DNA from: DATFNV01 sp035266225
GTDB taxonomy: Bacteria; Planctomycetota; Planctomycetia; Gemmatales; Gemmataceae
Assembly: GCA_035266225.1 (NCBI GenBank)
Contig: DATFNV010000416.1
Span: forward strand, 1 to 12,163
Length of the DNA: 12,163 nt
Direction: 5' to 3'
Under the pieces are notes generated by a model that had not been told where the DNA came from, searched no databases, and was given only the letters and a program-made list of their open reading frames with translations. A program made the translations under genes and the position numbers. Shown piece after piece: positions 1 through 7,900 of this stretch; the stretch's first letter is position 1, and every line of letters starts with the position of its first letter.

Positions 1-143
1 GCCTCGGCCAGCTTTTCCCCCCAGTTATCGCCCGGCAAGACATCTGAGATATCCCACACGAGGAACCCGGACCGTTTGAGGGAATCGGCAACGCGCCTCG
101 CCAGATCATCGTCCGCGGCTGCGTGACTGATGAAGACCTTCAT
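1..143 (-). CDS. TIR-domain protein, N-terminal part (runs off left edge)
   Basis: The visible 47 residues begin MKVFISHAAADDDLARR and continue through SGFLVWD to LPGDNWGEKL. This is the start of a TIR domain of the bacterial TIR_2 type: strand A (KVFISH), helix A (DDLARRVADSLKRSG), strand B (FLVWD), and a BB-loop with the usual PGDxW pattern. Bacterial TIR domains often hydrolyse NAD+ or make cyclic ADP-ribose signals, and many act in abortive-infection defence. The catalytic Glu lies further along and is outside the window, so activity cannot be judged. The start is an ATG at 143 preceded by a strong AAGGAGGGGG Shine-Dalgarno sequence. The gene begins 20 bases after the Uma2 stop codon on the same strand, so the two are probably cotranscribed. 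Any effector or sensor domain after the TIR is not visible. The fold assignment is firm; the role is inference. Confidence 0.85.
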   Translation of the reverse strand, partial: MKVFISHAAADDDLARRVADSLKRSGFLVWDISDVLPGDNWGEKLAE

Positions 144-163
144 TTCGACCCCCTCCTTCGACC

Positions 164-727
164 TCAGCACGCAAACACATCGTCCACCGCCAGCCGCCAT
201 CCAGGCACAGCAGGCTCAGCGTCGGCGACCTCGCCGCGCCGGTAGATCACGGGTTGGGTCGGCGAAGCAGCACGATAGACGGCGACCGTTTCCGCCCGGG
301 GATCGACATCCCAGACGACGAGAGTGCCGGCGGCAAAGTAGTCGGCGCGCTTGGCGGCCAACTCGTCCTCGGCCGCGTCGCCGTAGTCGTTCTCGCTGCG
401 CACCTCCACCGCGAGCACCGGCGGCCCCTCGATGAAGCGCATCCGGTTCACCGGGTGCGGGCCGTCGTAGTACGAGGCATCCGGCGAAAACGACTCCCGG
501 CCGGACGGCAGCGGAGGGACAGCGTAGCCGATGCCGTCGGCGTAAGCCTTGCCGCGTTTGCTGGCCTTCTCGTGTGCGCGCAGGCTGACGGCGATCTCGA
601 AAGCCACGGCGCTGGGCAAGTCTCCCGATGCCATAAAGCGAACGATCCTCCCGCCGATGAGTTCGGCCTTGCCCTCTTCCCGAGAGAGATCGTCAAGGGT
701 GGCACGGGTTGTGGTAGTTGCGCTCAT
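164..727 (-). CDS. Uma2-family (DUF820) putative PD-(D/E)XK nuclease
   Basis: This 187-residue protein has the Uma2/DUF820 pattern. AELIGGRIV at 21-29 matches the family's opening xELIDGxIV strand. PD at 82-83 in SPDASYY, E108 in VLAVEVRS, and K126 in AKRADYFAAGTLVVWDVDP are the expected nuclease-fold positions and the conserved YxxAGVxxxWxVDP block. Family members are usually 180-200 residues, so it is full length. Uma2 proteins are expanded in cyanobacteria and planctomycetes; they have a restriction-endonuclease-like fold, and their substrate is generally unknown. The start is the ATG at 727, preceded by AGGAG at 7-base spacing. A TTG at 751 would add eight residues but lacks support. The TIR gene follows after 20 bases. 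The upstream spacer is filled by a long palindrome, leaving little room for a private promoter. Family call firm, biochemical role unknown. Confidence 0.88.
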   Translation of the reverse strand: MSATTTTRATLDDLSREEGKAELIGGRIVRFMASGDLPSAVAFEIAVSLRAHEKASKRGKAYADGIGYAVPPLPSGRESFSPDASYYDGPHPVNRMRFIEGPPVLAVEVRSENDYGDAAEDELAAKRADYFAAGTLVVWDVDPRAETVAVYRAASPTQPVIYRRGEVADAEPAVPGWRLAVDDVFAC

Positions 728-754
728 CGTGCCTCTCCTGAGGGGGCGCAAGAG

Positions 755-816
755 TTTAGCGGCCGCCCTCGGGGCGGCGCGTTGGGTAACGCGCCGCCCC
801 GAGGGCGGCCGCTAAA
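755..816. terminator. 29-bp perfect palindrome after the DUF1501 gene
   Basis: The arms at 755-783 and 788-816 are exact reverse complements over 29 bases and enclose a 4-base loop, gggt. The arms begin TTTAGCGGCCGCCCTCGG. The structure starts 21 bases after the DUF1501 stop codon and ends 27 bases before the Uma2 ATG, in the same transcription direction. A stem this stable should terminate transcription or protect the DUF1501 mRNA 3' end. There is no clear U-tract, so rho-independent termination is not proven. Its sequence differs from the GCCGCTTGCGGCTT group elsewhere in the window. Confidence 0.7.
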
Positions 817-836
817 CGAGGGAAGACGCAACCGCC

Positions 837-2297
837 TTACGAAATGATGCCGGTCACCACCTCGCCCTTGACCAGCTCGCGCGGCTGGTTGAGGTGGTTG
901 TAGACGATCGTGTCCGGCGAGATGCCGAAGCTGTGGTAGATCGTCGCCAGCAGGTCGCACGGGTGGACCGGGTTCTCGGCCGGGGCCGAGGCCGTCTTGT
1001 CCGACTTACCGTAGACGAAGGCGCGCTTGATGCCGGCGCCGGCCACCACGGCAGTGTAGCAGTACGGCCAGTGGTCGCGGCCGTCGTCGTTGTTCTCGTT
1101 GCCCGAGGTGCTGACGCCGCGCTGCGGGCTGCGGCCGAACTCGCCCACCGCCACCACCAGCGTCGTCTTCAGCAGACCGCGCTCGTCCAGGTCGGCGATC
1201 AGCGACGACAGGCCGGCGTCGAGCATCGGGGCCGACTGTTTCCTCATGCGCTGCGACAGGCCGACGTGGACGTCCCACGAGTGGTTGTCCGAGTTGGCGA
1301 CCTTGGGCCAGTTGACCTGCACGACGCGCGTGCCGGCCTCGATCAGCCGACGGGCCAGCAGGCAACTCTGGCCGAAGGTGTTCTTGCCGTAGCGCTCGCG
1401 CGTGGCGTCCTTCTCCTTGGTCAGGTCGAAGGCGTCGCGCGCCTTGCCGGAGATCACCAGGCTCAGCGCCTTCGTGTAGTACTCGTCGAGGTCGTACTTG
1501 GCGACGGCCTTGTCGATGTCCTTCATGCCCTCGGCGATGGTCTTGCGCAGCTCGGCACGGCGGGCCAACCGGTCGGACGGCACCTCGGTGCGCAGCTTGA
1601 GGTCATCGACCTTGATGCGGTCCATCTTGGCCATGTCCATGTCGTCGCCGGCCGGGTAGAGCAGGTAGGGGTCGTAGGCGCGGCCCAGGAAGCCGGCGGT
1701 GCCGCCCTTGCCGACGACGCCCGACTCCTGCAGCGGTCGCGGCATCATGACGAACGGGAGCATCGGCTCGGTCGGCGGCTTGAACTTGACGATGTTGCAG
1801 CCGTAGTTCGGGAAGTCCTTCGGCGATGGCGGCTCGAGTTGGCCCGACGGACTTACCTTGTCCGCCGTGTAGCCGGTCATCATCTGGTAGATGGCCGCCG
1901 TGTGGTTGAACAGCCCGTTGGGCGTGTAGCTCATCGAGCGGATCATGGTGAACTTGTCGTTCACCTCCGCCAGCTTCGGCATGATCTCGGTGAACTGCAC
2001 GCCGGTCAGCTTGGTGGCGATCGGCTTGAAGACGCTCTTGACGTTGTCGGGGACGTTGTCCTTGGGGTCCCACAGGTCGAGGTGACTGGGCCCGCCCTGG
2101 AGGTAAAGAAGGATGACGTTCTTGGCCTTGCCGAAGCCGGGGCTGCCCTCCTGCCCGCCGCCGGCCATCGCCTTCTCCACCCGGAGGACGTTGGCCAGGG
2201 TCAGGCCGAACAGGCTGGCGCCCCCGACGCGGAGCAACTCGCGGCGCGTCAGGCCGTCGCAGGTATCTTTCCAGGGACGCCCAGTAATCGAGAGCAT
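837..2297 (-). CDS. DUF1501 family protein with twin-arginine leader
   Basis: This 486-residue protein is a DUF1501 member, a planctomycete-expanded family in the alkaline phosphatase/sulfatase-like clan whose substrate is unknown. Residues 17-45 form a twin-arginine leader: TRRELLR at 17-23, a hydrophobic stretch, then AMA at 43-45, so export of the folded protein to the periplasm is likely. Family blocks include LQGGPSHLDLWDPK (66-79), SWDVH (340-344), GEFGRSP (385-391) and GRDHWP (406-411). These carry the Asp, Glu and His residues expected around the putative metal site. The start is the ATG at 2297, preceded by GAGGA at 7-base spacing. A longer open frame extends upstream past 2800, but it runs antisense into the thioredoxin gene and lacks coding character. 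The usual DUF1549/DUF1553 cytochrome-type partner is not next to it. A sigma-70-like promoter lies about 90 bases upstream. Confidence 0.93.
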   Translation of the reverse strand: MLSITGRPWKDTCDGLTRRELLRVGGASLFGLTLANVLRVEKAMAGGGQEGSPGFGKAKNVILLYLQGGPSHLDLWDPKDNVPDNVKSVFKPIATKLTGVQFTEIMPKLAEVNDKFTMIRSMSYTPNGLFNHTAAIYQMMTGYTADKVSPSGQLEPPSPKDFPNYGCNIVKFKPPTEPMLPFVMMPRPLQESGVVGKGGTAGFLGRAYDPYLLYPAGDDMDMAKMDRIKVDDLKLRTEVPSDRLARRAELRKTIAEGMKDIDKAVAKYDLDEYYTKALSLVISGKARDAFDLTKEKDATRERYGKNTFGQSCLLARRLIEAGTRVVQVNWPKVANSDNHSWDVHVGLSQRMRKQSAPMLDAGLSSLIADLDERGLLKTTLVVAVGEFGRSPQRGVSTSGNENNDDGRDHWPYCYTAVVAGAGIKRAFVYGKSDKTASAPAENPVHPCDLLATIYHSFGISPDTIVYNHLNQPRELVKGEVVTGIIS

Positions 2298-2387
2298 GGT
2301 CCATTCCTCGGTGGGGGACAGTTGAGTCCGGAGGGCGGCGGGTAGGAAGCGAGTTGGCCGCGTGGCGCGGTTTCGCTCTATGGCATG

Positions 2388-2417
2388 AATATACAGGCGC
2401 GGCTCGGCCGACGTCAA
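2388..2417 (-). promoter_or_regulatory. Sigma-70-like promoter for the DUF1501 gene
   Basis: Read on the minus strand, TTGACG (2412-2417) is followed after 18 bases by TATATT (2388-2393). Both hexamers are close to the bacterial housekeeping consensus, and they stand out in a GC-rich spacer. Transcription would start near 2380 and give a leader of roughly 80 bases before the DUF1501 ATG. The spacer also carries the 5' side of the divergent thioredoxin gene, for which I see no equally good promoter. Prediction only. Confidence 0.5.
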
Positions 2418-2487
2418 CGATTTCCCGCCCCGGCGCCGCGATTGTGCCGCGCGGGTCGGGTTGCGAAGCGGCCGGGAGGGAGCTACG

Positions 2488-3195
2488 ATGCCCGACAGCG
2501 GAGCCCTGTCCGCGCCCGAACGGAGCGACTGGAACATGCCAAGAGGAAAAAGGCGGATCGTCCTTCTCGTGGGTGTCGTCGTCGCGGGCCTGTCCGGCGG
2601 CTGTGGTATGCAGCCGGCCGACACGCCGCACGGCGAAGACCAAGCCGCCCCGGCGACGCCCTGGGTTCCCGACGCCCCGGCAGCCCGGCCGACACTTCGC
2701 GAGGGCCGCGGCGAGGTTGCCGAGCCGCCACTCGGCCCCGCCGGCCCCGCCGGCAGCCGTCTGCGGCTGGGGCAACAGGCGCCCGACTTCGAGGTGACCA
2801 CCATGGACGGCAAGCGGTTCAAGCTGAGCGAGCAGCGCGGCAAGGTGGTGCTGATCAACTTCTTCGCCACATGGTGCGTGCCGTGCAATCAGGAGATGCC
2901 GCACCTGCAAAAGGAAGTGTTCGAGAAGATCAAGGGCGAGCGCTTCGCCATGATCGCCCTTGGCCGCGAGCACGACAACGCCGAGGTGGCCCGGTTCAAG
3001 GAGCGCCGCCGGCTCGGCTTCCCGATGGCCGGCGACCCGGGGCGCGCTGTCTTCGCGCTGTACGCCGAGAAATCGATCCCGCGCTGCGTGGTCGTCGGGC
3101 AGGACGGGCGCGTCATCTTTGAATCGGTCAGCTACGTCGAGAAGGAATTCAATCAGATGGTGGCGCTGCTGCGGGCGAGGACGGCGTCGCGCTAG
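2488..3195 (+). CDS. TlpA/ResA-like thioredoxin-fold lipoprotein
   Basis: This 235-residue protein has a Lys/Arg-rich n-region (PRGKRR), a hydrophobic segment (residues 24-36) and LSGGC ending at Cys39. That resembles a lipoprotein signal, although the lipobox is not ideal. A Pro/Ala-rich linker (about 42-90) precedes a redoxin domain: QQAPDFEVTTMDG (96-108), FFATWCVPC with the redox pair C130/C133, and IPRCVVV with the predicted cis-Pro at 198. TlpA/ResA proteins reduce periplasmic disulfides, often on apocytochromes or the copper-insertion pathway. A role in maturing the multihaem cytochrome encoded 1.7 kb downstream is possible but unproven. The start is the ATG at 2488, preceded by GGGAGGGAG. 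An ATG at 2536 would give a more typical short signal peptide. The stop codon is the first three bases of a 27-bp palindrome, and the last 47 bases overlap the convergent dehydrogenase gene. Confidence 0.9.
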   Translation: MPDSGALSAPERSDWNMPRGKRRIVLLVGVVVAGLSGGCGMQPADTPHGEDQAAPATPWVPDAPAARPTLREGRGEVAEPPLGPAGPAGSRLRLGQQAPDFEVTTMDGKRFKLSEQRGKVVLINFFATWCVPCNQEMPHLQKEVFEKIKGERFAMIALGREHDNAEVARFKERRRLGFPMAGDPGRAVFALYAEKSIPRCVVVGQDGRVIFESVSYVEKEFNQMVALLRARTASR

Positions 3196-4210
3196 CCGCT
3201 TGCGGCTTAGCGTTCGCGCCATCGCCCGGTAGCGCGAACGCTAAGCCGCAAGCGGCTACCTGGAACGGCAGCGGTCGGCCGGACAGGCCGGCCAGCAGGT
3301 TCTCGACCGACACTTCGGTCATGCGCCGCCGGGTTTGCTCGGTGGCGCTGCCCAGGTGCGGCGTGATGGTCACGTTGTCCAATCGCAGCAAGGGATGGTC
3401 GCGCGGCAGCGGCTCCGGGTCGGTCACGTCGAGCGCCGCGGCAAAGAGGCGCCGCGCCGCCAGCGCCTCGGTGAGGGCGTCGGTATCGACGATCGGCCCG
3501 CGCGCCACGTTGACAAGGATGGCCGTCGGCTTCATGCGCCCCAGCTCGGCCCGGCCGATGAGGCGGTGCGTCTGCGGCGTCAGCGGCAGCGTAAGGACGA
3601 CGTAGTCCGCGGCGGCGAGCAGCGCGTCCAGCGAGGCGTGGCGGGCGCCGAGAGTCGTTTCCGCCTCGGGCCGGGGGTGCCGGTTGTGGTACAGCACCGT
3701 CATGTCGAAGGCGCGGGCGCGGCGGGCTACCTGGGCGCCGATGCGCCCCAGCCCCACGATGCCAATCGTGCTGCCGTGGACCTCGCGGCCGAGCATGTAG
3801 GACGGGTCGTAGTGCAGGAACTTGGGGCCGCGGGCGTAACGGCCGCCCTCGACCAGGCGCCGCCCGGCCGCCAGCAGCAGGGCGAAGGCCAGGTCCGCGG
3901 TGGCGCCGTCGAGAATACCCGGCGTGTTGCCGACCGGGATGCCCCGCGCCGCTGCGACCGACACGTCGATGTGATCGACCCCCACGCCGAAGTTGCTGAT
4001 GACGCGCACCGCCGGCAATCGGTCGAGCAAGGCGGCGTCCACAGTCGGATGGCCGTAGGTGTAGATCGCCTCGATGCGCTCCCCCCCCGCCTCCCGCGCC
4101 GCTGACCAGGGGAGCAATTCGGCACGGCCTGCCAGCATCGCCTCGACGGCCGGGGACACGGGCAGATCGGCGAGGACGCGGGGGAGCGGGTGTTGGCGGT
4201 CGGATGGCAT
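3149..4210 (-). CDS. D-2-hydroxyacid dehydrogenase (glyoxylate/hydroxypyruvate reductase-like)
   Basis: This 353-residue protein belongs to the NAD(P)-dependent D-2-hydroxyacid dehydrogenases, which reduce 2-oxoacids such as glyoxylate or hydroxypyruvate in the cytoplasm. The substrate loop SNFGVGVDHID is at 72-82 and the nucleotide-binding GLGRIG at 153-158. The catalytic triad is R237 (VNVARGPIVD), E266 (TDPEPLP) and H285 (TPHLGSAT). All key residues are present. The family domain should end near LAGLSGRPLPF (307-316). The remaining 37 residues are unlike the family: they are translated through the 3193-3258 palindrome and then antisense to the thioredoxin gene before a TGA at 3149. The ATG start lacks a clear Shine-Dalgarno sequence. 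A TATAGT hexamer at 4255-4260 could be its -10. Overall length otherwise matches the usual 310-330. Exact substrate is unresolved. Confidence 0.93.
   Translation of the reverse strand: MPSDRQHPLPRVLADLPVSPAVEAMLAGRAELLPWSAAREAGGERIEAIYTYGHPTVDAALLDRLPAVRVISNFGVGVDHIDVSVAAARGIPVGNTPGILDGATADLAFALLLAAGRRLVEGGRYARGPKFLHYDPSYMLGREVHGSTIGIVGLGRIGAQVARRARAFDMTVLYHNRHPRPEAETTLGARHASLDALLAAADYVVLTLPLTPQTHRLIGRAELGRMKPTAILVNVARGPIVDTDALTEALAARRLFAAALDVTDPEPLPRDHPLLRLDNVTITPHLGSATEQTRRRMTEVSVENLLAGLSGRPLPFQVAACGLAFALPGDGANAKPQAASATPSSPAAAPPSD
3193..3258. terminator. 27-bp perfect palindrome between convergent genes (REP-like core)
   Basis: The arms at 3193-3219 and 3232-3258 are exact reverse complements and enclose a 12-base loop. 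Each arm starts TAGCCGCTTGCGGCTTAGC. The inner part AGCCGCTTGCGGCT is itself a palindrome with a TT centre, so each arm can also fold alone. It lies where the thioredoxin and dehydrogenase genes converge, so it could act as a two-way terminator. Its first TAG is the thioredoxin stop codon. The same GCCGCTTGCGGCTT core recurs at 8059-8099 and 10029-10075. Confidence 0.75.
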
Positions 4211-4234
4211 CGCAAGGGTCCGATCGGGTGGCGG

Positions 4235-4262
4235 TTGGCGTCTTCGACCCCGATACTATAGC
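4235..4262. promoter_or_regulatory. Divergent promoter candidates between dehydrogenase and small secreted gene
   Basis: On the plus strand, TTGGCG (4235-4240) and TATAGC (4257-4262) are 16 bases apart and could drive the small secreted gene. On the minus strand, TATAGT (complement of 4255-4260) is a near-consensus -10 for the dehydrogenase, giving a leader of roughly 40 bases, but no good -35 is seen. The AT-rich GATACTATAG patch is distinctive in this GC-rich spacer. Prediction only. Confidence 0.3.
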
Positions 4263-4332
4263 GGCCGGAGGGAGATGTCGCTTGCACGGCTGTGCCGGCC
4301 GGTGTAACCTGGAAGGATCAACGTGGCACCCC

Positions 4333-4785
4333 ATGCTCGGGGCCGAGTTATCCGAGTCCACCACCGTGATCGTCTCCGGTTTCCGCTCCACTGCTCGCGG
4401 ACGAATGACCCTCCTGGGGGCGGGAACGCTGCTGGCGTTACTCGTCGCGGCCGCCGTTGCGCCGGGTAGTGCCCGGGCCGCGTGCGGCGATCACGTCCAG
4501 TTCCGCCCGCCGGGGGGCGCCGAGCCGGCACAGCCGCCGGCGAAACCCGGAATCCCCGCAAGCCCCGCGATCCCGTGCCACGGGCCGAACTGCTCCGGCG
4601 GCGACCCCACGACTCCCCCGATGCCGCTCCCGTCTCCCGCGCCCACCGGGGAAGAGCGCTGGGGAGAGCCGCTTCTCCCCGAAGCCGCCCCCGCGGCCGG
4701 CCTTGCCGAGCGCCTGACCTGTTCCCCCTCGCGCCGTCCCATCCGCCGCGCGGCCGCCGTCTTCCATCCGCCGCGCCTGTCCTGA
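4333..4785 (+). CDS. Small putative secreted Pro/Cys protein
   Basis: I do not assign a function. The 150-residue frame has an Arg-containing segment (18-24), a hydrophobic core (26-43) and a classical cleavage site after SARA at about residue 49. The predicted mature protein is about 100 residues, starting ACGDHVQF. It holds four Cys (51, 82, 87, 130), a PCHGPNCSGG motif (81-90), Pro-rich stretches, and the ending RRPIRRAAAVFHPPR. From memory, short secreted planctomycete proteins with CHGPxCS and a terminal FHPPR look alike; a search is needed to confirm that. The start is uncertain: ATG 4333 is used here, while GTG 4366 or ATG 4405 would give a more usual signal-peptide length. No strong Shine-Dalgarno sequence is seen. 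It precedes the cytochrome gene by 120 bases, but a link is not shown. Competing antisense frames lack any such features. Confidence 0.55.
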   Translation: MLGAELSESTTVIVSGFRSTARGRMTLLGAGTLLALLVAAAVAPGSARAACGDHVQFRPPGGAEPAQPPAKPGIPASPAIPCHGPNCSGGDPTTPPMPLPSPAPTGEERWGEPLLPEAAPAAGLAERLTCSPSRRPIRRAAAVFHPPRLS

Positions 4786-4813
4786 TACTCTTCTCATCCA
4801 CATAGGGATCGTC

Positions 4814-4832
4814 GGCGCGTCCCTTGCGCGCC
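4814..4832 (+). terminator. Short GC hairpin after the small secreted gene
   Basis: GGCGCG (4814-4819) pairs with CGCGCC (4827-4832) across a 7-base loop, 28 bases after the stop of the small secreted gene and 73 bases before the cytochrome ATG. It is much weaker than the other palindromes and has no U-tract. It may be a partial terminator or chance in GC-rich DNA. Confidence 0.25.
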
Positions 4833-4905
4833 CCGTCCCTCTTCCACGGCAACCATCATTCCGCGTCGCTCCTGGCGCTCCTGATACATCGTTCGAGGTA
4901 ACCTC

Positions 4906-7900
4906 ATGGACAACCTGAATCCGGCGGCAACGGCGGCACCACCCGCCGCGCCGGCGCTGCGCGACCGCAAGGGCAACGTCTACCAGCCCGCGGTCAGCCC
5001 GCGCCTCAAGGTGCTCTTGCTGCTCATCTTCGTCTCCTTCGCCATCCTCGGGGCGACCGGCGCCTACCTGGCGTCGATCAGCTTCCTCAACTGGTTGCGC
5101 GACCCGATCGTCTACACCAACTACGCCTACCTGTGCCTGTTCCTGGTCCACGTCGGCCTCGGGGTCGCGATGGTCCTGCCGTTCCTGGCCTTCGGCATCA
5201 TTCATTACCTGTCCGCCCGCAGCCGCAAGAACCGCCTCGCCGTCAAGCTCGGCCTGGCCCTTTTCGCCTCCGGTATCGTCATCTGCCTCACTGGCCTGGC
5301 CCTGGTCCAGCTCGAGGCGATGCCGCTGCTGCCGACGCGCACCGTCCAGCGCGCGGTGGTCTACTGGCTGCACGTCCTGGTGCCGATTGCGGCGGTCGGC
5401 CTGTACCTGTGGCACCGACACGCCGGCCCGGACATCAAATGGAAGTACGGCTACGCCTGGATCGGCGGCGTCGCGGTCTTCGTCCTCGGCATGGGGGCGC
5501 TGCACTTCTACAACCCGCGCAGCTGGAACGTGCAGGGCTCGAAGGAGGGCCTGGCCTACTTCTACCCCTCGCGCGCCCGCACCGTGGACGGCAATTTCAT
5601 CCCCGAGCACGTCCTGATGGCCGACCAGTATTGCCTCAAGTGCCACAAGGACGCTTACGAAGGTTGGTTCCACTCGGCGCACCACTTCAGCTCGTTCAAC
5701 AACCCGGCCTACAAGTTCAGCGTCAAGGAGACGCGCGAGGTGTCGATGAAGGGCGAGGGCAACACCAAGCGCTCGCGCTGGTGCGCCGGCTGTCACGACA
5801 CGGTGCCGTTCTTCGCCGGCAAGTTCGACGACCCCAATTACGACATCGACAACGACCCGACGGCGCAGTCCGGCATCACCTGCACGACGTGCCACGCCAT
5901 CACCAACGTCAACAGCACGGTGGGCAACGCCGACTACACCATCGAGGAGCCGCTGCACTACCCGTTCGCCTTCAGCGACAACGCCGCCCTGCAGTGGGTC
6001 AATAACCAGCTCGTCAAGGCCAAGCCGGACTTCCACAAGAAGACCTTCCTCAAGCCGTTCCACAAGTCGGCCGACTTCTGCTCGACCTGTCACAAGGTCA
6101 GCCTGCCGATGGAGGTGACGCACTACAAGGAGTGGAACCGTGGCCAAAACCATCACGACCCGTTCTTGCTCAGCGGCGTCTCCGGCGGCAACGCCCGCGC
6201 CTTCTACTACCCGCCGACCGCCAAGGAGCGCTGCGCCGAGTGCCACATGCCGACGAAGGAGAGCAACGACTTCGGCGCCCGCGATTTCGACGACGACGGC
6301 AAGCGCAAGATTCACAACCACCTCTTCCTCGGCGGCAACACCGGCTTGCCGGTGCAGCTCAGCCAATTGGACCGGAACAAGGACCACATCGACGGGCTCC
6401 GCGCCGCCGCCGACAAGCAGGCCGAGTTCCTCAAGAACAAGCAGCTGCGCATCGACCTGTTTGCCCTGCGCGAGGGCGGCACCATCGACGGCAAACTGCT
6501 CGGCCCCATTCGCCCCGAGTTGCCGAAGCTGAAGCCTGGCGAGACCTACCTGCTCGACGTGGTGGTCCGCACGCTTGGCGTCGGCCACATCTTTTCGCAG
6601 GGGACCGTCGATTCCAACGAAATCTGGGTGGACGTCGAGGCGACCTCCGGCGGCAAGGTGATCGGCCGCAACGGCGGCCTGGCCGGGCCGGACGAGACGG
6701 GCGAGGTGGACCGCTGGGCGCACTATGTCAATGTCCACATGCTGGATCGCAACGGCAACCGCATCAACCGCCGCAACCCGCAGGACATCTTCACGGCGCT
6801 GTACGACCACCAAATCCCGCCGGGGGCGGCCCACGTCGTCCACTACGAGTTCAAGGTGCCCGAGGGGCTGACGGCACCGGTCGAGTTCCGCGCGCGGCTG
6901 CGCTACCGCAAATTCGACTTCGAGTACATGAGCATCGTCTACAAGGAGCTGGGCAAGCCGGTGCCGAAGTTGCCCATCATCGACCTGTGCCAGGACAGCG
7001 TGACGCTGCCGGTGGAGGGGGTCGCGGCGGAGGTGCCGGCGCAGAAATCGCCGATCGAGCCGGCCTGGCAGCGCTGGAACGACTACGGCATCGGCTATTT
7101 CCTGACCGCCGACGCCGACCCGAAGAGGCCCGGTCTGCTCCAGGCGGTACAGGCGTTCGAGGAACTCACCCGGCGCTACCCCAACGACAAGGCGGCACTG
7201 GCCAACGGCTACCTCAACCTGGCCCGGTCCTACGAGCGCAACGGCGAACTGACGAAGGCGGGCGACATGCTGAAGAAGATCAAGGACGGCGAGCTGCCGG
7301 CGCCGCCGTGGACGGTCGCCTGGTTCAACGGGGTGGTCAGCGCCCAGAACGGCCACCTCGACGAGGCGATCAAACTGTTCCGCGAGATCCTCGACCCGGA
7401 TAAGCAGGATCGCAAACGCAAGCTGCACTTCAATACCGATTACGTGGTCCGCAACGAGCTGGGCGTCGTGCTCTACAAGCGCTCGCAGCAGGAGGAGGAC
7501 GGCTCCGAGGGGCAGACACGATTCCTTAAGGAGGCGGTGCAGGAGTTTCAGCGGACGCTGGGGCTGGACGCGGAGAACCTCGACGCCCATTACTGGCTGG
7601 CCCAGGCGTACAGCCGGCTGGGCGAGTCGGCGGCGGGCGGCGCTCGGCCCGCCGAAGCGCCGAAGCTCGCGGACCTGGAGAAGTTGACTGCCCACTTCTT
7701 CGATCCGAAGGCGCCCGCCGACCAGCGCAAGGCGGCGGCCGCCGAACTGGGGCCGGCGCTGGAGGCGTTCTCCGCGAAGTCTCCCGACCTGAAGGAGCCG
7801 AAACTGCCGTTCATCACAGACGCGATCAAGCAGGCGCGGAAGACGTTCCAGGACGACCCCGACGCGGGCGTCCGCACGGCGGCGGCGCTCGTCCTGGGCC

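Noticed and set aside
894..2345. A 483-codon plus-strand frame opposite the DUF1501 gene
   Set aside because: The DUF1501 motifs, Tat leader and ribosome site are on the minus strand; the opposite frame is a composition shadow.
2298..2888. N-terminal extension of the DUF1501 frame
   Set aside because: It lacks coding character, overlaps the thioredoxin gene antisense, and would bury the Tat leader and the good promoter and ribosome site.
3207..4391. A 394-codon frame overlapping the dehydrogenase in another frame
   Set aside because: It is Arg/Pro/Gly-rich with no motifs, while the competing frame has the complete dehydrogenase active site.
4895..4905. GAGGTAACCTC palindrome over the cytochrome ribosome site as a translational switch
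   Set aside because: Only five base pairs with a one-base centre, which cannot fold into a stable hairpin; it could be a protein site but there is no support.
5133..7403. Plus-strand frames 5133-6005 and 6132-7403 inside the cytochrome gene
   Set aside because: They are Arg/Pro-rich frame-shifted readings of the same DNA; the main frame is uninterrupted.
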